Source of the DNA: Spirochaetia bacterium UBA6919 | GTDB taxonomy: Bacteria; Spirochaetota; UBA6919 | Assembly (NCBI GenBank): GCA_002450905.1 | Contig: DKAT01000049.1 | Location: 22,434 to 86,433 of the forward strand | Reading direction: 5' to 3' | Length of the DNA stretch: 64,000 bases | Shown here: positions 17,745 to 27,443 of the stretch, one piece after another | Layout of the letters: each line of letters begins with the position of its first letter | Position numbering within the stretch: the first letter of the stretch is position 1 | Made by a program: the position numbers and the translations under genes | Notes under the pieces: generated by a model | What the model saw: the letters and a program-made list of their open reading frames with translations, nothing else | The model's database searches: none | Told to the model about the DNA's origin: nothing

Positions 17745-19229
17745 ATGAAAGATCTGGTTCAAAACATCTTATTTAGTGTAAAACCTGATACTAAAAATGC
17801 TTTGTTTAGTAAAGGAAATTTATTAAATCTCCAAAATGTTGATTCATATAACCAATTTAATAATCTCCTTAAAAAAGCTGAAAATCAGTATCACAAAGCA
17901 GAGTACGGGTCTTCATACTTTCAGATAAATCAACCACGTCAACAAGTTATTCAGCAAACAGATCAATATTCTACTCCTGATGTAAATTCTAACAATACAA
18001 ATGATAGTCATCAAGTTAAAAATGATCGTCCTATAAATAAACCTCAAGAATCCCAGGTAGAAAATTCATCGACACCACCCCATTCAATAAATAATACAGA
18101 TACTAAAATTGATGAAATAGTCGATAAAATAAGGGAAAAAATTACAAAAATAAAAGAAAAATCAGATAAAACAAAGGAAAAAAAAGTTAATGATCCAGAA
18201 AATATGGACTGGAAGGAATTATTAGCTCTACTTAATAAATTATTTGACCAGTCAGTGAGTGATGATAAAAAAATATCTCTATCGGAAAATGTAAATATAG
18301 AAAAGGGCTTAAAAAGTCTAAAAAAACTTATAAATAACATGTCAAAAGATAATAGCGAGCTTATGAATCAGTTAAAAGCTTTTCTGAACAAATGGGAAGA
18401 GCTTCTTGACAAAATCAAAATCGATCCAAATAATAATTCTTTAGCAAAAGATAAATCAACATTAAAAAATCTCTTATCTGAAATCCAATCTCTACTTGAC
18501 AAAAATGAAAATCAAGATAAAAATAATATCCTCATAAAATCAGATAAATTACAAGTACAAAATCCAATAAATCAAAATCAGAAAGCTATAGAATCCCGAC
18601 AAAATGAAAAATCTAATTCTACACAAGATTCTATATCAAAAAATACTTCTGATCTAAATACCACTGATAAAAAATCAGATATTAAAATTCAAAATCTAAA
18701 TGACTCATCCAATTCTCAAAAATTAGATATGGGAGATTCAAGCAATAAATTAGCCAATATATCAAGAAATTTCTCCCTCCCAAGAGGATTAAATATAAAA
18801 AATCCCGGGGACTTGTTTGACCAGATAGTAAACAAGGCAAATATTGTTCTTACAAATAAGCGTAATGAAATGAATATCCAATTGGAGCCAAAATTCCTTG
18901 GTCAAATGCACATTAAAATTATGGTGGAAAATGGAATTGTTTCTGGACGATTTATTGTGGAAAATCAATTGGTCAAAACCTTTCTTGAACAAAATATGGA
19001 CCTTTTAAAAGAAAATCTTCAGGCTAATGGATTATCCTTTGATAAAATGGATATCTTTTACGGAGAAACGCCTAAAGATTCTCAGCCCCATAGAGAGAAT
19101 TCAAGAAATAATATTTTCCAGCCTCAGAATAATTTTATAAATAATCCAGTTTCAGCTTCAGAAGAGGGGATATTAAATCAATATATGACTCCGGACTGGC
19201 TGGCTAAACAAGTAAATGTAGTTATATAA
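17745..19229 (+). CDS. fliK: Flagellar hook-length control protein FliK
   Basis: 494 residues from the ATG at 17745, which has GGAGGA just upstream; an in-frame ATG at 17733 would overlap that RBS. The first 350 residues are low-complexity, Asn/Lys/Ser-rich and partly coiled, as expected for the ruler part. The C-terminal Flg_hook domain is recognisable (NEMNIQLEPKFLGQMHIKIM and LVKTFLEQNMDLLKENLQAN). It times the switch from hook to filament export. flgD follows 24 bases later. Confidence 0.87.
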   Translation: MKDLVQNILFSVKPDTKNALFSKGNLLNLQNVDSYNQFNNLLKKAENQYHKAEYGSSYFQINQPRQQVIQQTDQYSTPDVNSNNTNDSHQVKNDRPINKPQESQVENSSTPPHSINNTDTKIDEIVDKIREKITKIKEKSDKTKEKKVNDPENMDWKELLALLNKLFDQSVSDDKKISLSENVNIEKGLKSLKKLINNMSKDNSELMNQLKAFLNKWEELLDKIKIDPNNNSLAKDKSTLKNLLSEIQSLLDKNENQDKNNILIKSDKLQVQNPINQNQKAIESRQNEKSNSTQDSISKNTSDLNTTDKKSDIKIQNLNDSSNSQKLDMGDSSNKLANISRNFSLPRGLNIKNPGDLFDQIVNKANIVLTNKRNEMNIQLEPKFLGQMHIKIMVENGIVSGRFIVENQLVKTFLEQNMDLLKENLQANGLSFDKMDIFYGETPKDSQPHRENSRNNIFQPQNNFINNPVSASEEGILNQYMTPDWLAKQVNVVI

Positions 19230-19253
19230 AATATTAGAAAATAAGGAGTAATC

Positions 19254-19769
19254 GTGAAATTGTCAAATATTCTTGCAAATAATCTAAGTCAAAATTTGAA
19301 ACTCAATCAGTCAGAACGACAGAAAGCAGAAACAAAAGACATTGCCAGAGAGGTAAATGGCGAATTAAAAGCCCGTGGATTAAAGTATAAACAATCCCTG
19401 GGGCAAGATGAGTTCTTAAAATTATTAGTGACTCAGCTAAAACACCAGGATCCATTAAGTCCTATGAAAGATAAGGATTTCATAGCTCAAATGGCACAAT
19501 TCTCTGCCCTGGAACAAATGACAAAGGTCAATACCAACATGGGTACTTTAATCAATAAGGCAAGTGATTCAAAGACTCACGACTTATTAGGAAAGAAAAT
19601 CACATGGTTTAATCGTTTGACCAGTCGTATGAATCAAGGTGTTGTTCAATCTATTGAAAAAAGTTCAAATAAATTACAATTAAATACTGGGCGATCTTTA
19701 GTCGATCCTGACGATGTTGTAAGAATTGAATATCCAAAAATCTTTACATCATTGGAAAAAAATAAATAA
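19254..19769 (+). CDS. flgD: Hook-capping protein FlgD
   Basis: 171 residues, GTG start with AAGGAG 6 bases upstream. The family core is clear: GQDEFLKLLVTQLKHQDPLS, then KDKDFIAQMAQFSALEQM. FlgD caps the growing hook. The C-terminus is short, compared with the longer enteric form, as in other spirochaetes. It stands directly before flgE. Confidence 0.94.
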   Translation: MKLSNILANNLSQNLKLNQSERQKAETKDIAREVNGELKARGLKYKQSLGQDEFLKLLVTQLKHQDPLSPMKDKDFIAQMAQFSALEQMTKVNTNMGTLINKASDSKTHDLLGKKITWFNRLTSRMNQGVVQSIEKSSNKLQLNTGRSLVDPDDVVRIEYPKIFTSLEKNK

Positions 19770-19843
19770 CTTTCTTTAAATCTTTTGTAAGAAGGTCGAT
19801 AAATTAAATGGACATTTATAATTCAAAAAAGGGGTAATAGCTT

Positions 19844-21256
19844 ATGATGAGATCATTGTACGCAGGTGTAACTGGTTTACAAAACCATCAGATAAGGACG
19901 GACGTTATAGGTAATAATATTTCAAATATTAATACAAATGGATTTAAAAAGGGTCGTGTCAATTTTCAGGATATGATCTCCCAAACTATTTCTGGAGCTT
20001 CCAGACCAACCGCAGAGAAGGGTGGGACAAACCCCTTACAGGTAGGTCTTGGTATGACCATTGCAAGTGTTGATACTTTAATGTATCAGGGTAGTTTACA
20101 AACCACTGGCAAAAAAACAGACCTCGCTATTCAGGGTGAAGGATTTTTCATCCAAAGAAAGGGCGATAGAACCTTCTATACTCGTGCTGGAAACTACACA
20201 GTAGATCGGGATAAAAATCTTGTGAACCCTGCAAACGGTCTAAAAATCCAGGGGTGGAATGCCACGATGGATGCCGATGGAAATTACTTTATAGACAATG
20301 CGAAAACTTATAGTGACATCAAAATTCCTATCGGTGATAAATTTGAAGCCCATCAGACAAGCGAGATCGTTTATAAATCCAATCTGGATTCAAGAGTAAA
20401 TAAAGTTCAGAATCCTGATTCCCCTACAACTCTTGAAAAGAAAAATGGCCAGGTCCATTTCTCATCAATAGATGTCTATGATTCTCAGGGAAAAGTTCAT
20501 AAAGTTGAAATTACATTCGTTAAAACTGGAATAAATCAATGGCAGGCAAAAGTTACCATGCCAGAAAATGATAAAGATATTGTTAAGGGCAGCGTAAGAT
20601 TTGATGTTGGACATGTTGGGAATGTCACCACTGAAACCGATAATAAAGATAAAATCAATTTAACTTTCAATGACAAAGGATCTATTACATCCATCGCAGA
20701 AGGTACTGAAAATAACCCTGATCGTATTTCAACAGGTGATCTTGATGTATCAATTGTATTTAACCTTAATAATGGTACTCCAGGTGGACAAGAACAAAGA
20801 ATTAAAGTTAAAATGGGATCTTCTGGAAATGTAGATGGTGTCACTCAAATGGGAAGCAATAGCACCACAAAAGCTGTTTCTCAAAATGGTTACGGTATGG
20901 GATATCTAGAATCTTTTAATATTGATCAAAATGGCGTTATTACTGGTGTTTATACCAATGGTCAAGTCCGTGAACTAGCTCAGGTCGCCATGGCAACTTT
21001 CATCAATCCTGGGGGTCTTGAAAAGTCAGGTGAAAATACCTATATCATCTCAAATAACTCAGGGATAGCTAATGTAGGACCCGCTGATTCTCAGGGACGT
21101 GGAAAAGTAGTATCCGGTGCCCTTGAAATGAGTAATGTGGATCTTGCTGAAGAATTTACAAATATGATTGTAACTCAAAGAGGATTTCAGGCTAATTCAA
21201 GAATTATTACGACATCCGATCAAATGTTACAAGAACTTTTAAGTCTTAAGAGATAA
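19844..21256 (+). CDS. flgE: Flagellar hook protein FlgE
   Basis: 470 residues. N-terminal rod/hook signature (SLYAGVTGLQNHQIRTDVIG followed by NNISNINTNGFKKGR) and C-terminal LAEEFTNMIVTQRGFQANSR, both needed for polymerisation. Spirochaete hooks are covalently cross-linked between a Cys and a Lys of neighbouring subunits; I see no cysteine in this translation, so such cross-linking by the known chemistry is not expected here. A strong hairpin follows the gene. Confidence 0.95.
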   Translation: MMRSLYAGVTGLQNHQIRTDVIGNNISNINTNGFKKGRVNFQDMISQTISGASRPTAEKGGTNPLQVGLGMTIASVDTLMYQGSLQTTGKKTDLAIQGEGFFIQRKGDRTFYTRAGNYTVDRDKNLVNPANGLKIQGWNATMDADGNYFIDNAKTYSDIKIPIGDKFEAHQTSEIVYKSNLDSRVNKVQNPDSPTTLEKKNGQVHFSSIDVYDSQGKVHKVEITFVKTGINQWQAKVTMPENDKDIVKGSVRFDVGHVGNVTTETDNKDKINLTFNDKGSITSIAEGTENNPDRISTGDLDVSIVFNLNNGTPGGQEQRIKVKMGSSGNVDGVTQMGSNSTTKAVSQNGYGMGYLESFNIDQNGVITGVYTNGQVRELAQVAMATFINPGGLEKSGENTYIISNNSGIANVGPADSQGRGKVVSGALEMSNVDLAEEFTNMIVTQRGFQANSRIITTSDQMLQELLSLKR

Positions 21257-21264
21257 TAATATAA

Positions 21265-21292
21265 ATGGGTTTTGGAGCAATCTGAAACCCAT
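21265..21292 (+). repeat. Hairpin between flgE and flbD
   Basis: ATGGGTTT and AAACCCAT form a perfect 8-bp stem with a 12-base loop, 9 bases after the flgE stop. An A-tract, not a T-tract, follows on the coding strand, so it is not an intrinsic terminator for the operon. It may protect the 3' end of a processed flgE message, the most abundant product of this part, or act on the opposite strand. Confidence 0.5.
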
Positions 21293-21333
21293 ATAAAAAA
21301 AAATAAATTATATTTTTTTGGTGTTTTTAATAA

Positions 21334-21537
21334 ATGATTAAATTAACTAGGCTCAATGATACGAAACTATATATAAACCCTCATCAAATGGAGTTTATGG
21401 AGAGTACTCCCGATACTATTATTAAAATGTTGTCTGAAAGAAAAATAATTGTAAAAGAGTCATGCGAGGAAGTCTTGGATTTAATTATAAAATATAGAAA
21501 AAAAATCGGTTTGATAGGTAATGATACTACTGTTTAA
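21334..21537 (+). CDS. flbD: Motility protein FlbD (SwrD-like)
   Basis: 67 residues, the typical size of the FlbD/SwrD family, with the family pattern IKLTRLNDTKLYINPHQMEF at the start and TIIKMLSERKIIVKES in the middle. In Bacillus SwrD supports stator function; here it lies just upstream of motA, which fits. A strong RBS is not evident in the A/T-rich leader. Confidence 0.9.
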   Translation: MIKLTRLNDTKLYINPHQMEFMESTPDTIIKMLSERKIIVKESCEEVLDLIIKYRKKIGLIGNDTTV

Positions 21538-21599
21538 TAAATATATAAAAAAAAAACACTTTAAAAATCAACTCTTTCTAATATAACGAGGTAGATTGT

Positions 21600-22370
21600 A
21601 TGGATTTAGGAACAATTTTTGGTATAATCGGTGGAATGACTCTACTTATTGTTGGTATTTTCGTATCTGGTGCAGATATAAAAAGCTATTGGGATTTATC
21701 ATCCGTGTTTATAACTATCGGGGGATCCTCTGCTGCATTAATTGTTGCATACCCAATGGCAAAGTTCCTAGGCATGTGGGGTGTAGCTAAACATACTTTC
21801 TTCAAACGTGAATCAAACCCAGGCGAAATGATAAATATGCTTGTCACCTTCTCTGAAAAAGCTCGTCGTGAAGGTCTCCTTGCATTAGAAGATGATATTG
21901 AAGAAGTGAATGATCCATTCCTTAAAAAAGGTGTTCAACTCGTTGTAGACGGGACAGATCCTGAACTCGTAAGAACTATATTAGAAACAGATTTAGATAA
22001 AATTGAAGATCGTCATAAATCAGGAAAAGATATATTCGATATGTGGGGGAACCTCGCTCCTGCATTTGGTATGATTGGTACACTCATGGGACTTATTCAG
22101 ATGCTTGCAAACTTGACAGACAAGGCGTCTATCGGTACAGGTATGGCTGTTGCCCTTATTACAACTTTATATGGTGCTGTTTTATCCTATCTAATACTTC
22201 AGCCTATTTCAAAAAAACTCGAACTAAGAAACTCAGATGAAATCTTATTAAAAGAAATTATGTTAGAAGGTACTTTATCCATTCAATCGGGTGACAACCC
22301 AAGAATTGTAAAAGACAAGTTAACATCATTTTTACCACCTTCTCAAAGAGAACTTGTCACTGTTGAATAA
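21600..22370 (+). CDS. motA: Flagellar stator protein MotA
   Basis: 256 residues with four membrane helices: two near the N-terminus (GTIFGIIGGMTLLIVGIFVS; VFITIGGSSAALIVAYPMA) and two after a cytoplasmic loop (NLAPAFGMIGTLMGLIQML; GTGMAVALITTLYGAVLSYL). The loop carries the charged FSEKARREGLLALEDDIEE stretch that contacts FliG. With MotB it forms the ion channel that drives rotation. RBS AACGAGG. Confidence 0.96.
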   Translation: MDLGTIFGIIGGMTLLIVGIFVSGADIKSYWDLSSVFITIGGSSAALIVAYPMAKFLGMWGVAKHTFFKRESNPGEMINMLVTFSEKARREGLLALEDDIEEVNDPFLKKGVQLVVDGTDPELVRTILETDLDKIEDRHKSGKDIFDMWGNLAPAFGMIGTLMGLIQMLANLTDKASIGTGMAVALITTLYGAVLSYLILQPISKKLELRNSDEILLKEIMLEGTLSIQSGDNPRIVKDKLTSFLPPSQRELVTVE

Positions 22371-22392
22371 TATAATATTATGAGGTAATTTT

Positions 22393-23184
22393 ATGCCTAA
22401 AAGGAAAAAAAAAGTAGAATGTGTTCCTGGAGCTCCCATGTGGCTTGTAAGTTATGGAGACATGACGACACTCCTTCTCGTGTTCTTTATTTTGATGTTT
22501 ACAACAGCTGAAGTTGATGGACAGGAACTAAAATTAATACTTTCTTCATTCACCGGTTCTTTTGGTATTTTTGAAGGTGGATTAACCCTACAACCAGGTC
22601 CTCTGGCTGAAATGGGACAAACTGTTGAACGACTTCCTTCAAAACAAGCAGGAAATAATCTTTCTAAAGCTCTAAAGGATGCTCAAAGTGAATTTAAAAC
22701 GGAAGCTGTTAGTAGAAGACTTAAAATAAGTGAGGATTATCGCGGTCTAGTTATTACGATAGCGGGGCAATCATATTTTAAACCGGACAGCGCTGAAATT
22801 ACACAAAAAGGAAAAATTGTTCTCGAAAAAATTGCTGATCTCATTATCAGACTTAGAAAAAATATGGATAACCAGGTTGAAATAGAGGGTCATTCAAGTA
22901 GAGAACCAGATACCATAAAAAAAGATGAAACTACCACTGAAATCTGGGAAAGAAATCTTGATTTATCCACAAATCGTGCTTTAAATGTCGAAAAACTTTT
23001 TATTGAAAAATATATAGCAAAGGAATTAAAACCAAATATTATTAAAAAATCAGATGGAAAAACACGATACATTGCTAAATTCATTGCAAAAGGCTACGGA
23101 GAATTTGAGCCCCTTGATGATGGGGATACCCCTGAAGCCAGAGCTTGGAATAGAAGAGTAGATATAGTTATTAGACGTGATTAA
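22393..23184 (+). CDS. motB: Flagellar stator protein MotB
   Basis: 263 residues. Single membrane helix with the essential ion-binding Asp (Asp23) in PMWLVSYGDMTTLLLVFFIL, then a plug/linker and a C-terminal OmpA-like peptidoglycan-binding domain (YFKPDSAEITQKGKIVLEKI; NQVEIEGHSSREP; WNRRVDIVIRRD). It anchors the stator to the wall. It starts 22 bases after motA. Confidence 0.95.
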   Translation: MPKRKKKVECVPGAPMWLVSYGDMTTLLLVFFILMFTTAEVDGQELKLILSSFTGSFGIFEGGLTLQPGPLAEMGQTVERLPSKQAGNNLSKALKDAQSEFKTEAVSRRLKISEDYRGLVITIAGQSYFKPDSAEITQKGKIVLEKIADLIIRLRKNMDNQVEIEGHSSREPDTIKKDETTTEIWERNLDLSTNRALNVEKLFIEKYIAKELKPNIIKKSDGKTRYIAKFIAKGYGEFEPLDDGDTPEARAWNRRVDIVIRRD

Positions 23185-23221
23185 ATAAATACATATTTCA
23201 TAATTTTTCAAGGAGGAAAAT

Positions 23222-23773
23222 ATGGCTATCGATGATGAAAATCTCTTAGATGATGAAGATGGGGAATCCAAACAGGAAGAAAAAAAAGGATCATCATTTC
23301 CTTTTGTTAAAATTCTTACTTACATTGGAATAGGACTAGGTGTTGTTTTGATCTCTGCAATAACTTCTCTTGTAATCCTCTCTCTAAGACCATCTGATAA
23401 ACCAAAAGTTTATCAGGATTATATTAAAAGTGCTGTTTCAAAACCTAGAGATACATATGCATTAAAAGAATTTAAATTATATCTAGATAAAAAAGAAGAT
23501 GAAAGTATGGCTACAATTGTTCAGGTTAAACTGTCATTGGTTTATGAATCTGGCAATCAAAAAATTCTGGATGAAATCATTAAAAGAAAAGAACAAATTG
23601 TAGATAGAGTACAATATATCATTTCAAAAAAGTCTTATCAAGAAATTAGTACATCCGTGGCAAGGGAAGAACTCTTAAAAAAAGATCTGTTGTATTCTCT
23701 AAACAGTATGATGGAAGCTGAAATTCTCGATATCTATTTTGAACAATTTATTATCCAAAGAATTCCAGGATAA
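23222..23773 (+). CDS. fliL: Flagellar basal body-associated protein FliL
   Basis: 183 residues: an acidic cytoplasmic N-terminus, one membrane helix at about 30-53 (TYIGIGLGVVLISAITSLVI), and a periplasmic FliL domain (KEFKLYLDKKED; SMATIVQVKLSLVYES; ending IYFEQFIIQR). FliL rings surround the stator and support torque. RBS AAGGAGG precedes the ATG; the place between motB and fliM is standard. Confidence 0.92.
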   Translation: MAIDDENLLDDEDGESKQEEKKGSSFPFVKILTYIGIGLGVVLISAITSLVILSLRPSDKPKVYQDYIKSAVSKPRDTYALKEFKLYLDKKEDESMATIVQVKLSLVYESGNQKILDEIIKRKEQIVDRVQYIISKKSYQEISTSVAREELLKKDLLYSLNSMMEAEILDIYFEQFIIQRIPG

Positions 23774-23793
23774 TCACGGAGGGGGAAAAAAAT

Positions 23794-24828
23794 ATGAATG
23801 AGTTATTATCTCAACAAGAAATAGATGCTCTGTTAACCGCTATATCTACTGGTGATAGTGATGAAGAACGTGGATCAGAATTACCGTCTGAACCTCAACG
23901 CCAGGTGAAGATTTATGATTTCAAAAGACCTGATAAATTTTCTAAAGACCAAATACGAACTCTACAGATGATGCATGAAGCATTTGCACGGTTGACAACT
24001 ACTTCTCTATCCGCCCAGTTAAGAACTCTGGTCCATGTCCATGTAGCATCTGTTGACCAGTTGACCTATGAAGAATTCATCAGAAGTATTCCCAGCCCTA
24101 CTACTCTGGCTGTAATTAATATGGATCCTTTGAAAGGAAGTAGTATCCTTGAAATTGATCCAAGCATTACATTTACCATAATCGATCGTTTATTTGGCGG
24201 TTCTGGTGAAGCAACAAAAATGAATCGTGAATTAACCGATATTGAAATGTCTGTAATTGAAGGAATTGTAGTTCGTATACTGGGCAATTTACGAGAATCC
24301 TGGAGTAATGTGATTGATTTACGTCCAAGACTTGGAAATATAGAAACCAATCCTCAATTCGCCCAAATTGTTCCACCCAATGATATGGTCGTACTCATCA
24401 CCTTGGAAACTAAAGTGGGTGATGTGGAAGGAATGACGAATTTTTGTATTCCATACATAACAATTGAACCTATTATATCCAAACTCAGTGCACAATACTG
24501 GTATTCAAGTATTCGTAAAGGCGCTACCAGAGAAAATTTTAACATCCTAAAAGATCGCTTATCTGAAATGTTGGTTGATGTAATAGCTCAACTAGGAAAT
24601 GTCGAAGTTACAATGCGGGATGTTATAGCTCTCCAGGAAGGGGACATAATAAAACTCCCAAGTACTAAAGTTACTGATACTTTAACTCTTAAAGTAGGGA
24701 ATAAACAGAAGTTTTACTGTCGTCCGGGTGTAATTGGAAAAAGAATTGCAGTCCAAATTGAACGACCAATTGAAGATGCTGAACAAAATATATTTGATGA
24801 ATTTGCTGAAGGTGAAGAAAATGAATGA
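23794..24828 (+). CDS. fliM: Flagellar motor switch protein FliM
   Basis: 344 residues. The N-terminal CheY-P-binding peptide (LLSQQEIDALLTAI) is followed by the CheC-like middle domain (FARLTTTSLSAQLRTLVHVH; YEEFIRSIPSPTTLAVINMD; IDRLFGGSGE) and the C-terminal SpoA domain (EVTMRDVIALQEGDIIKL). FliM is the central C-ring protein that changes rotation direction. It overlaps the next switch gene by 8 bases. Confidence 0.96.
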   Translation: MNELLSQQEIDALLTAISTGDSDEERGSELPSEPQRQVKIYDFKRPDKFSKDQIRTLQMMHEAFARLTTTSLSAQLRTLVHVHVASVDQLTYEEFIRSIPSPTTLAVINMDPLKGSSILEIDPSITFTIIDRLFGGSGEATKMNRELTDIEMSVIEGIVVRILGNLRESWSNVIDLRPRLGNIETNPQFAQIVPPNDMVVLITLETKVGDVEGMTNFCIPYITIEPIISKLSAQYWYSSIRKGATRENFNILKDRLSEMLVDVIAQLGNVEVTMRDVIALQEGDIIKLPSTKVTDTLTLKVGNKQKFYCRPGVIGKRIAVQIERPIEDAEQNIFDEFAEGEENE

Positions 24829-25900
24829 TGGAACTTTATCACAACATGAAATTGATGCTCTTCTTGCTGGGGCTGGAGACGCTTATGAAAATGGATCTTC
24901 CCTCGCAGGTGGAACTGGGTCCCTTGGTGTTGTTAATACAGGTGATATGGCTAGTCTCCTGGAAATTGTTATTTTAACATTACAAAAACAATCTGATTAT
25001 TTACAAAATATATATCAACAAAATTTTCAAATCTCAAATGTAAAAACAAAAATAAAAGAAAATGTTCAAGTCAGATCAGAACTTACAGGAAAACTAGTTC
25101 AGATCCGTATGGATTTTAGTTCTGGCGTTATTGGTGAAAATCTTTTTATATTGCATGTTGAAGAGGCAATATCTCTTGTCGAAGCGTTTACAAAACAAAC
25201 TAATGTAGAATTGTCAGATGTCTCGTTAAGTGCATTAAGTGAAGGATTTGTACATATTATGAATGCCTACACCACTGCATTATCAGATAAATTAGATCGA
25301 AAAATTCTTGTAAATCCTCCTCAAATTGAATTAATGGATGATTCAAGTCAATTATATTTTCCCGATGAAAGCCAGGTTGTTCATGTAACATATACATTAT
25401 CTCCTGAAAATGGTGTGAATATAAATTTCAATCAGATTCTATCTATTCCTCTAGCTAAGGAATTAATCACCCTTGTAAAAAGTCTTGTATTAGATGGATC
25501 ATTAATTGATACAGCATCTACCGATATAGATATCAGCAGTGATATGAGAGTTGGTGTGGGACCTCTATCAACCATCATACGTCCCATAAAATATCAGGAA
25601 CTAGCCAAAGTCACTCCAGGAGAAGCATTATCTAAAAATAATATTGGATTGCTCCTCGATATATCCATGCAATTAACTGTTGAACTGGGTCGTACAAAAA
25701 TGCAAATAAAAAAGATTTTAGGACTTGGTGAAGGGTCTATAATTGAATTGGATAAATTAGCAGGGGAACCAGTGGATCTTCTTGTTAATGGAAAATTAAT
25801 TGCACAGGGTGAAGTTGTCGTCATCGATGAAAATTTCGGGGTACGGATTACAGAAATTGTTGGCCCCCATGAAAGATTGGATAGTATTATATCAGATTAA
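24821..25900 (+). CDS. fliY: Flagellar motor switch protein FliY/FliN
   Basis: 359 residues from the ATG at 24821, which overlaps the fliM stop (ATGAATGA); a longer frame would run into fliM. It begins with a FliM-like peptide (GTLSQHEIDALLAGAG), has a CheC-like middle region (LSEGFVHIMNAYTTALSDKL), and ends with the FliN/SpoA domain (LLDISMQLTVELGRTKMQIK then LGLGEGSIIELDKLAGEPVD). The length and the extra middle domain make it FliY-like rather than a short FliN. It completes the C ring. Confidence 0.92.
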   Translation: MNDGTLSQHEIDALLAGAGDAYENGSSLAGGTGSLGVVNTGDMASLLEIVILTLQKQSDYLQNIYQQNFQISNVKTKIKENVQVRSELTGKLVQIRMDFSSGVIGENLFILHVEEAISLVEAFTKQTNVELSDVSLSALSEGFVHIMNAYTTALSDKLDRKILVNPPQIELMDDSSQLYFPDESQVVHVTYTLSPENGVNINFNQILSIPLAKELITLVKSLVLDGSLIDTASTDIDISSDMRVGVGPLSTIIRPIKYQELAKVTPGEALSKNNIGLLLDISMQLTVELGRTKMQIKKILGLGEGSIIELDKLAGEPVDLLVNGKLIAQGEVVVIDENFGVRITEIVGPHERLDSIISD

Positions 25901-25967
25901 AAATTTTTCTTGGATTTTATCAAAAATTGAGTATATTATCTGTGGGGACTATAAAGACTGGGTTGTT

Positions 25968-26609
25968 ATGAAAAAAAATATACTTATATTTTGTATATTA
26001 GTAATTACTTGTACGCTTCTAATATGTAATTCTAATGTATTAACCGCACAAACTGATACTAAAAAAAATAATCCTAAGGAAGAGTTCTTAGCTCAGCCCA
26101 AGGGTTTAAATTCTACATCTAATAATCCTTTAAATGAACAAACTAGTTCCAGTGTTACATTCTTTAAATCCTTTGTTATAATAATATTATTCCTTCTAGC
26201 TCTCTATCTTGTACTGAAATGGATACAAAAAAAGAAATTGAATCTTAATCAAAACTATCAGGAAAATGATGTTATTAAGGTTTTGAAAACAAGTTCATTA
26301 GCTCAAAATAAAGCGATTCATCTTGTTGAAATTGGAAAATCCATTTATATCCTAGGTTCTGGTGATCAGATTTCATTAGTTAATAAAATTGAAAATCCTG
26401 CCGAAATTCAAGAAATCAAAGACCAATGCAAAGCAGATCAGATTCAACTTGAAGAAAAAAAGGAATCTAATTTTAAAGATTTATTCTTAAATAAATTAGG
26501 AATTAAATCCAAAGAAAAGAACAATACACTAACCCAGACGATGGGGGAATCTCTAAAATTCTTTAATGAACAAAGAGATAAATTAAAAGAATTAAGAAAT
26601 AAATTTTAA
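25968..26609 (+). CDS. fliO: Flagellar export-gate assembly protein FliO (FliZ)
   Basis: 213 residues from the ATG at 25968, which starts a clean signal-like sequence (MKKNILIFCILVITCTLLIC); earlier in-frame starts lie inside fliY. A second membrane helix at about 65-85 (FFKSFVIIILFLLALYLVLK) precedes a FliO-type cytoplasmic domain (VIKVLKTSSLAQNKAIHLVE; IGKSIYILGSGDQISLVNKI). FliO helps FliP fold and assemble. The site immediately before fliP is standard. Confidence 0.88.
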   Translation: MKKNILIFCILVITCTLLICNSNVLTAQTDTKKNNPKEEFLAQPKGLNSTSNNPLNEQTSSSVTFFKSFVIIILFLLALYLVLKWIQKKKLNLNQNYQENDVIKVLKTSSLAQNKAIHLVEIGKSIYILGSGDQISLVNKIENPAEIQEIKDQCKADQIQLEEKKESNFKDLFLNKLGIKSKEKNNTLTQTMGESLKFFNEQRDKLKELRNKF

Positions 26610-26653
26610 TATGCTGGTTATTTAATCTATATATATTAATTTGGGAGGGGAAT

Positions 26654-27430
26654 ATGAAGAGGAAAGTGCTATCTATTGTACTTTTACTCATGATGATCTG
26701 TGGAATTCAGCGATACTCCTATGCACAGAAAGCCGCACCAGGAATTCCTCTGCCATCCATCGATTTAAAAATGAAATCGTCTTCCAATCCTTCAGATATA
26801 GCTCTTAGCTTACAAATTCTTATACTTCTTACTGTTTTAAGCTTAGCCCCAGCCATTGTTATTATGACGACATCATTCATTCGTATTGCAATTGTATTTT
26901 CCTTTGCTAGAACTGCTCTTGCCCTGCAACAAATGCCACCAAACCAGGTTGTCATGGCCTTGGCACTCTTCTTGACGTTTTTTATAATGGCTCCAACATT
27001 CACTGAAATATATCAAAAAGCATATATCCCTTTTAAAGAAAAAAAAATCGATGGAGAAGAGTTTTATAATCGTAGTATGGAACCAGTCAGGGATTTTATG
27101 TTCCGTCAAATTGGCAAAGAAGATCGAAAAATACTGATACCCTTCATTCAAATGGGTCGATTAAAATGGCCTAAATCTGAAGCTGATGTCCCCACTTATG
27201 TACTGGTGCCAGCTTTCATGCTCAATGAATTAAAAAAATCATTTTATATGGGTATTATCATTTTTATCCCATTTATAATTATTGATATGATAGTAGCTAG
27301 TGTACTCATGAGTATGGGGATGATTATGCTACCCCCTGTCATGGTATCTCTGCCGTTTAAAATAATTTTATTTGTCCTGGTCGATGGTTGGGGATTACTG
27401 GTTAATCAATTAATTAAAAGCTTTTTATAG
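26654..27430 (+). CDS. fliP: Flagellar export protein FliP
   Basis: 258 residues: a cleavable signal peptide (hydrophobic 6-18) and a core with four membrane helices. Family motifs are intact: SLQILILLTVLSLAPAIVIM, FSFARTALALQQMPPNQVV, PTYVLVPAFMLNELKKSF and MMLPPVMVSLPFKIILFVL in their usual order. FliP with FliQ and FliR forms the export pore. RBS GGGAGGGG. Confidence 0.97.
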   Translation: MKRKVLSIVLLLMMICGIQRYSYAQKAAPGIPLPSIDLKMKSSSNPSDIALSLQILILLTVLSLAPAIVIMTTSFIRIAIVFSFARTALALQQMPPNQVVMALALFLTFFIMAPTFTEIYQKAYIPFKEKKIDGEEFYNRSMEPVRDFMFRQIGKEDRKILIPFIQMGRLKWPKSEADVPTYVLVPAFMLNELKKSFYMGIIIFIPFIIIDMIVASVLMSMGMIMLPPVMVSLPFKIILFVLVDGWGLLVNQLIKSFL

Positions 27431-27443
27431 CGGGGAATAGATT

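Noticed and set aside
24734..24820. Longer start for fliY inside fliM, and likewise a longer start for fliO inside fliY
   Set aside because: The upstream extensions lie within conserved C-termini of the previous genes; the chosen ATGs give proper FliY and signal-peptide starts.
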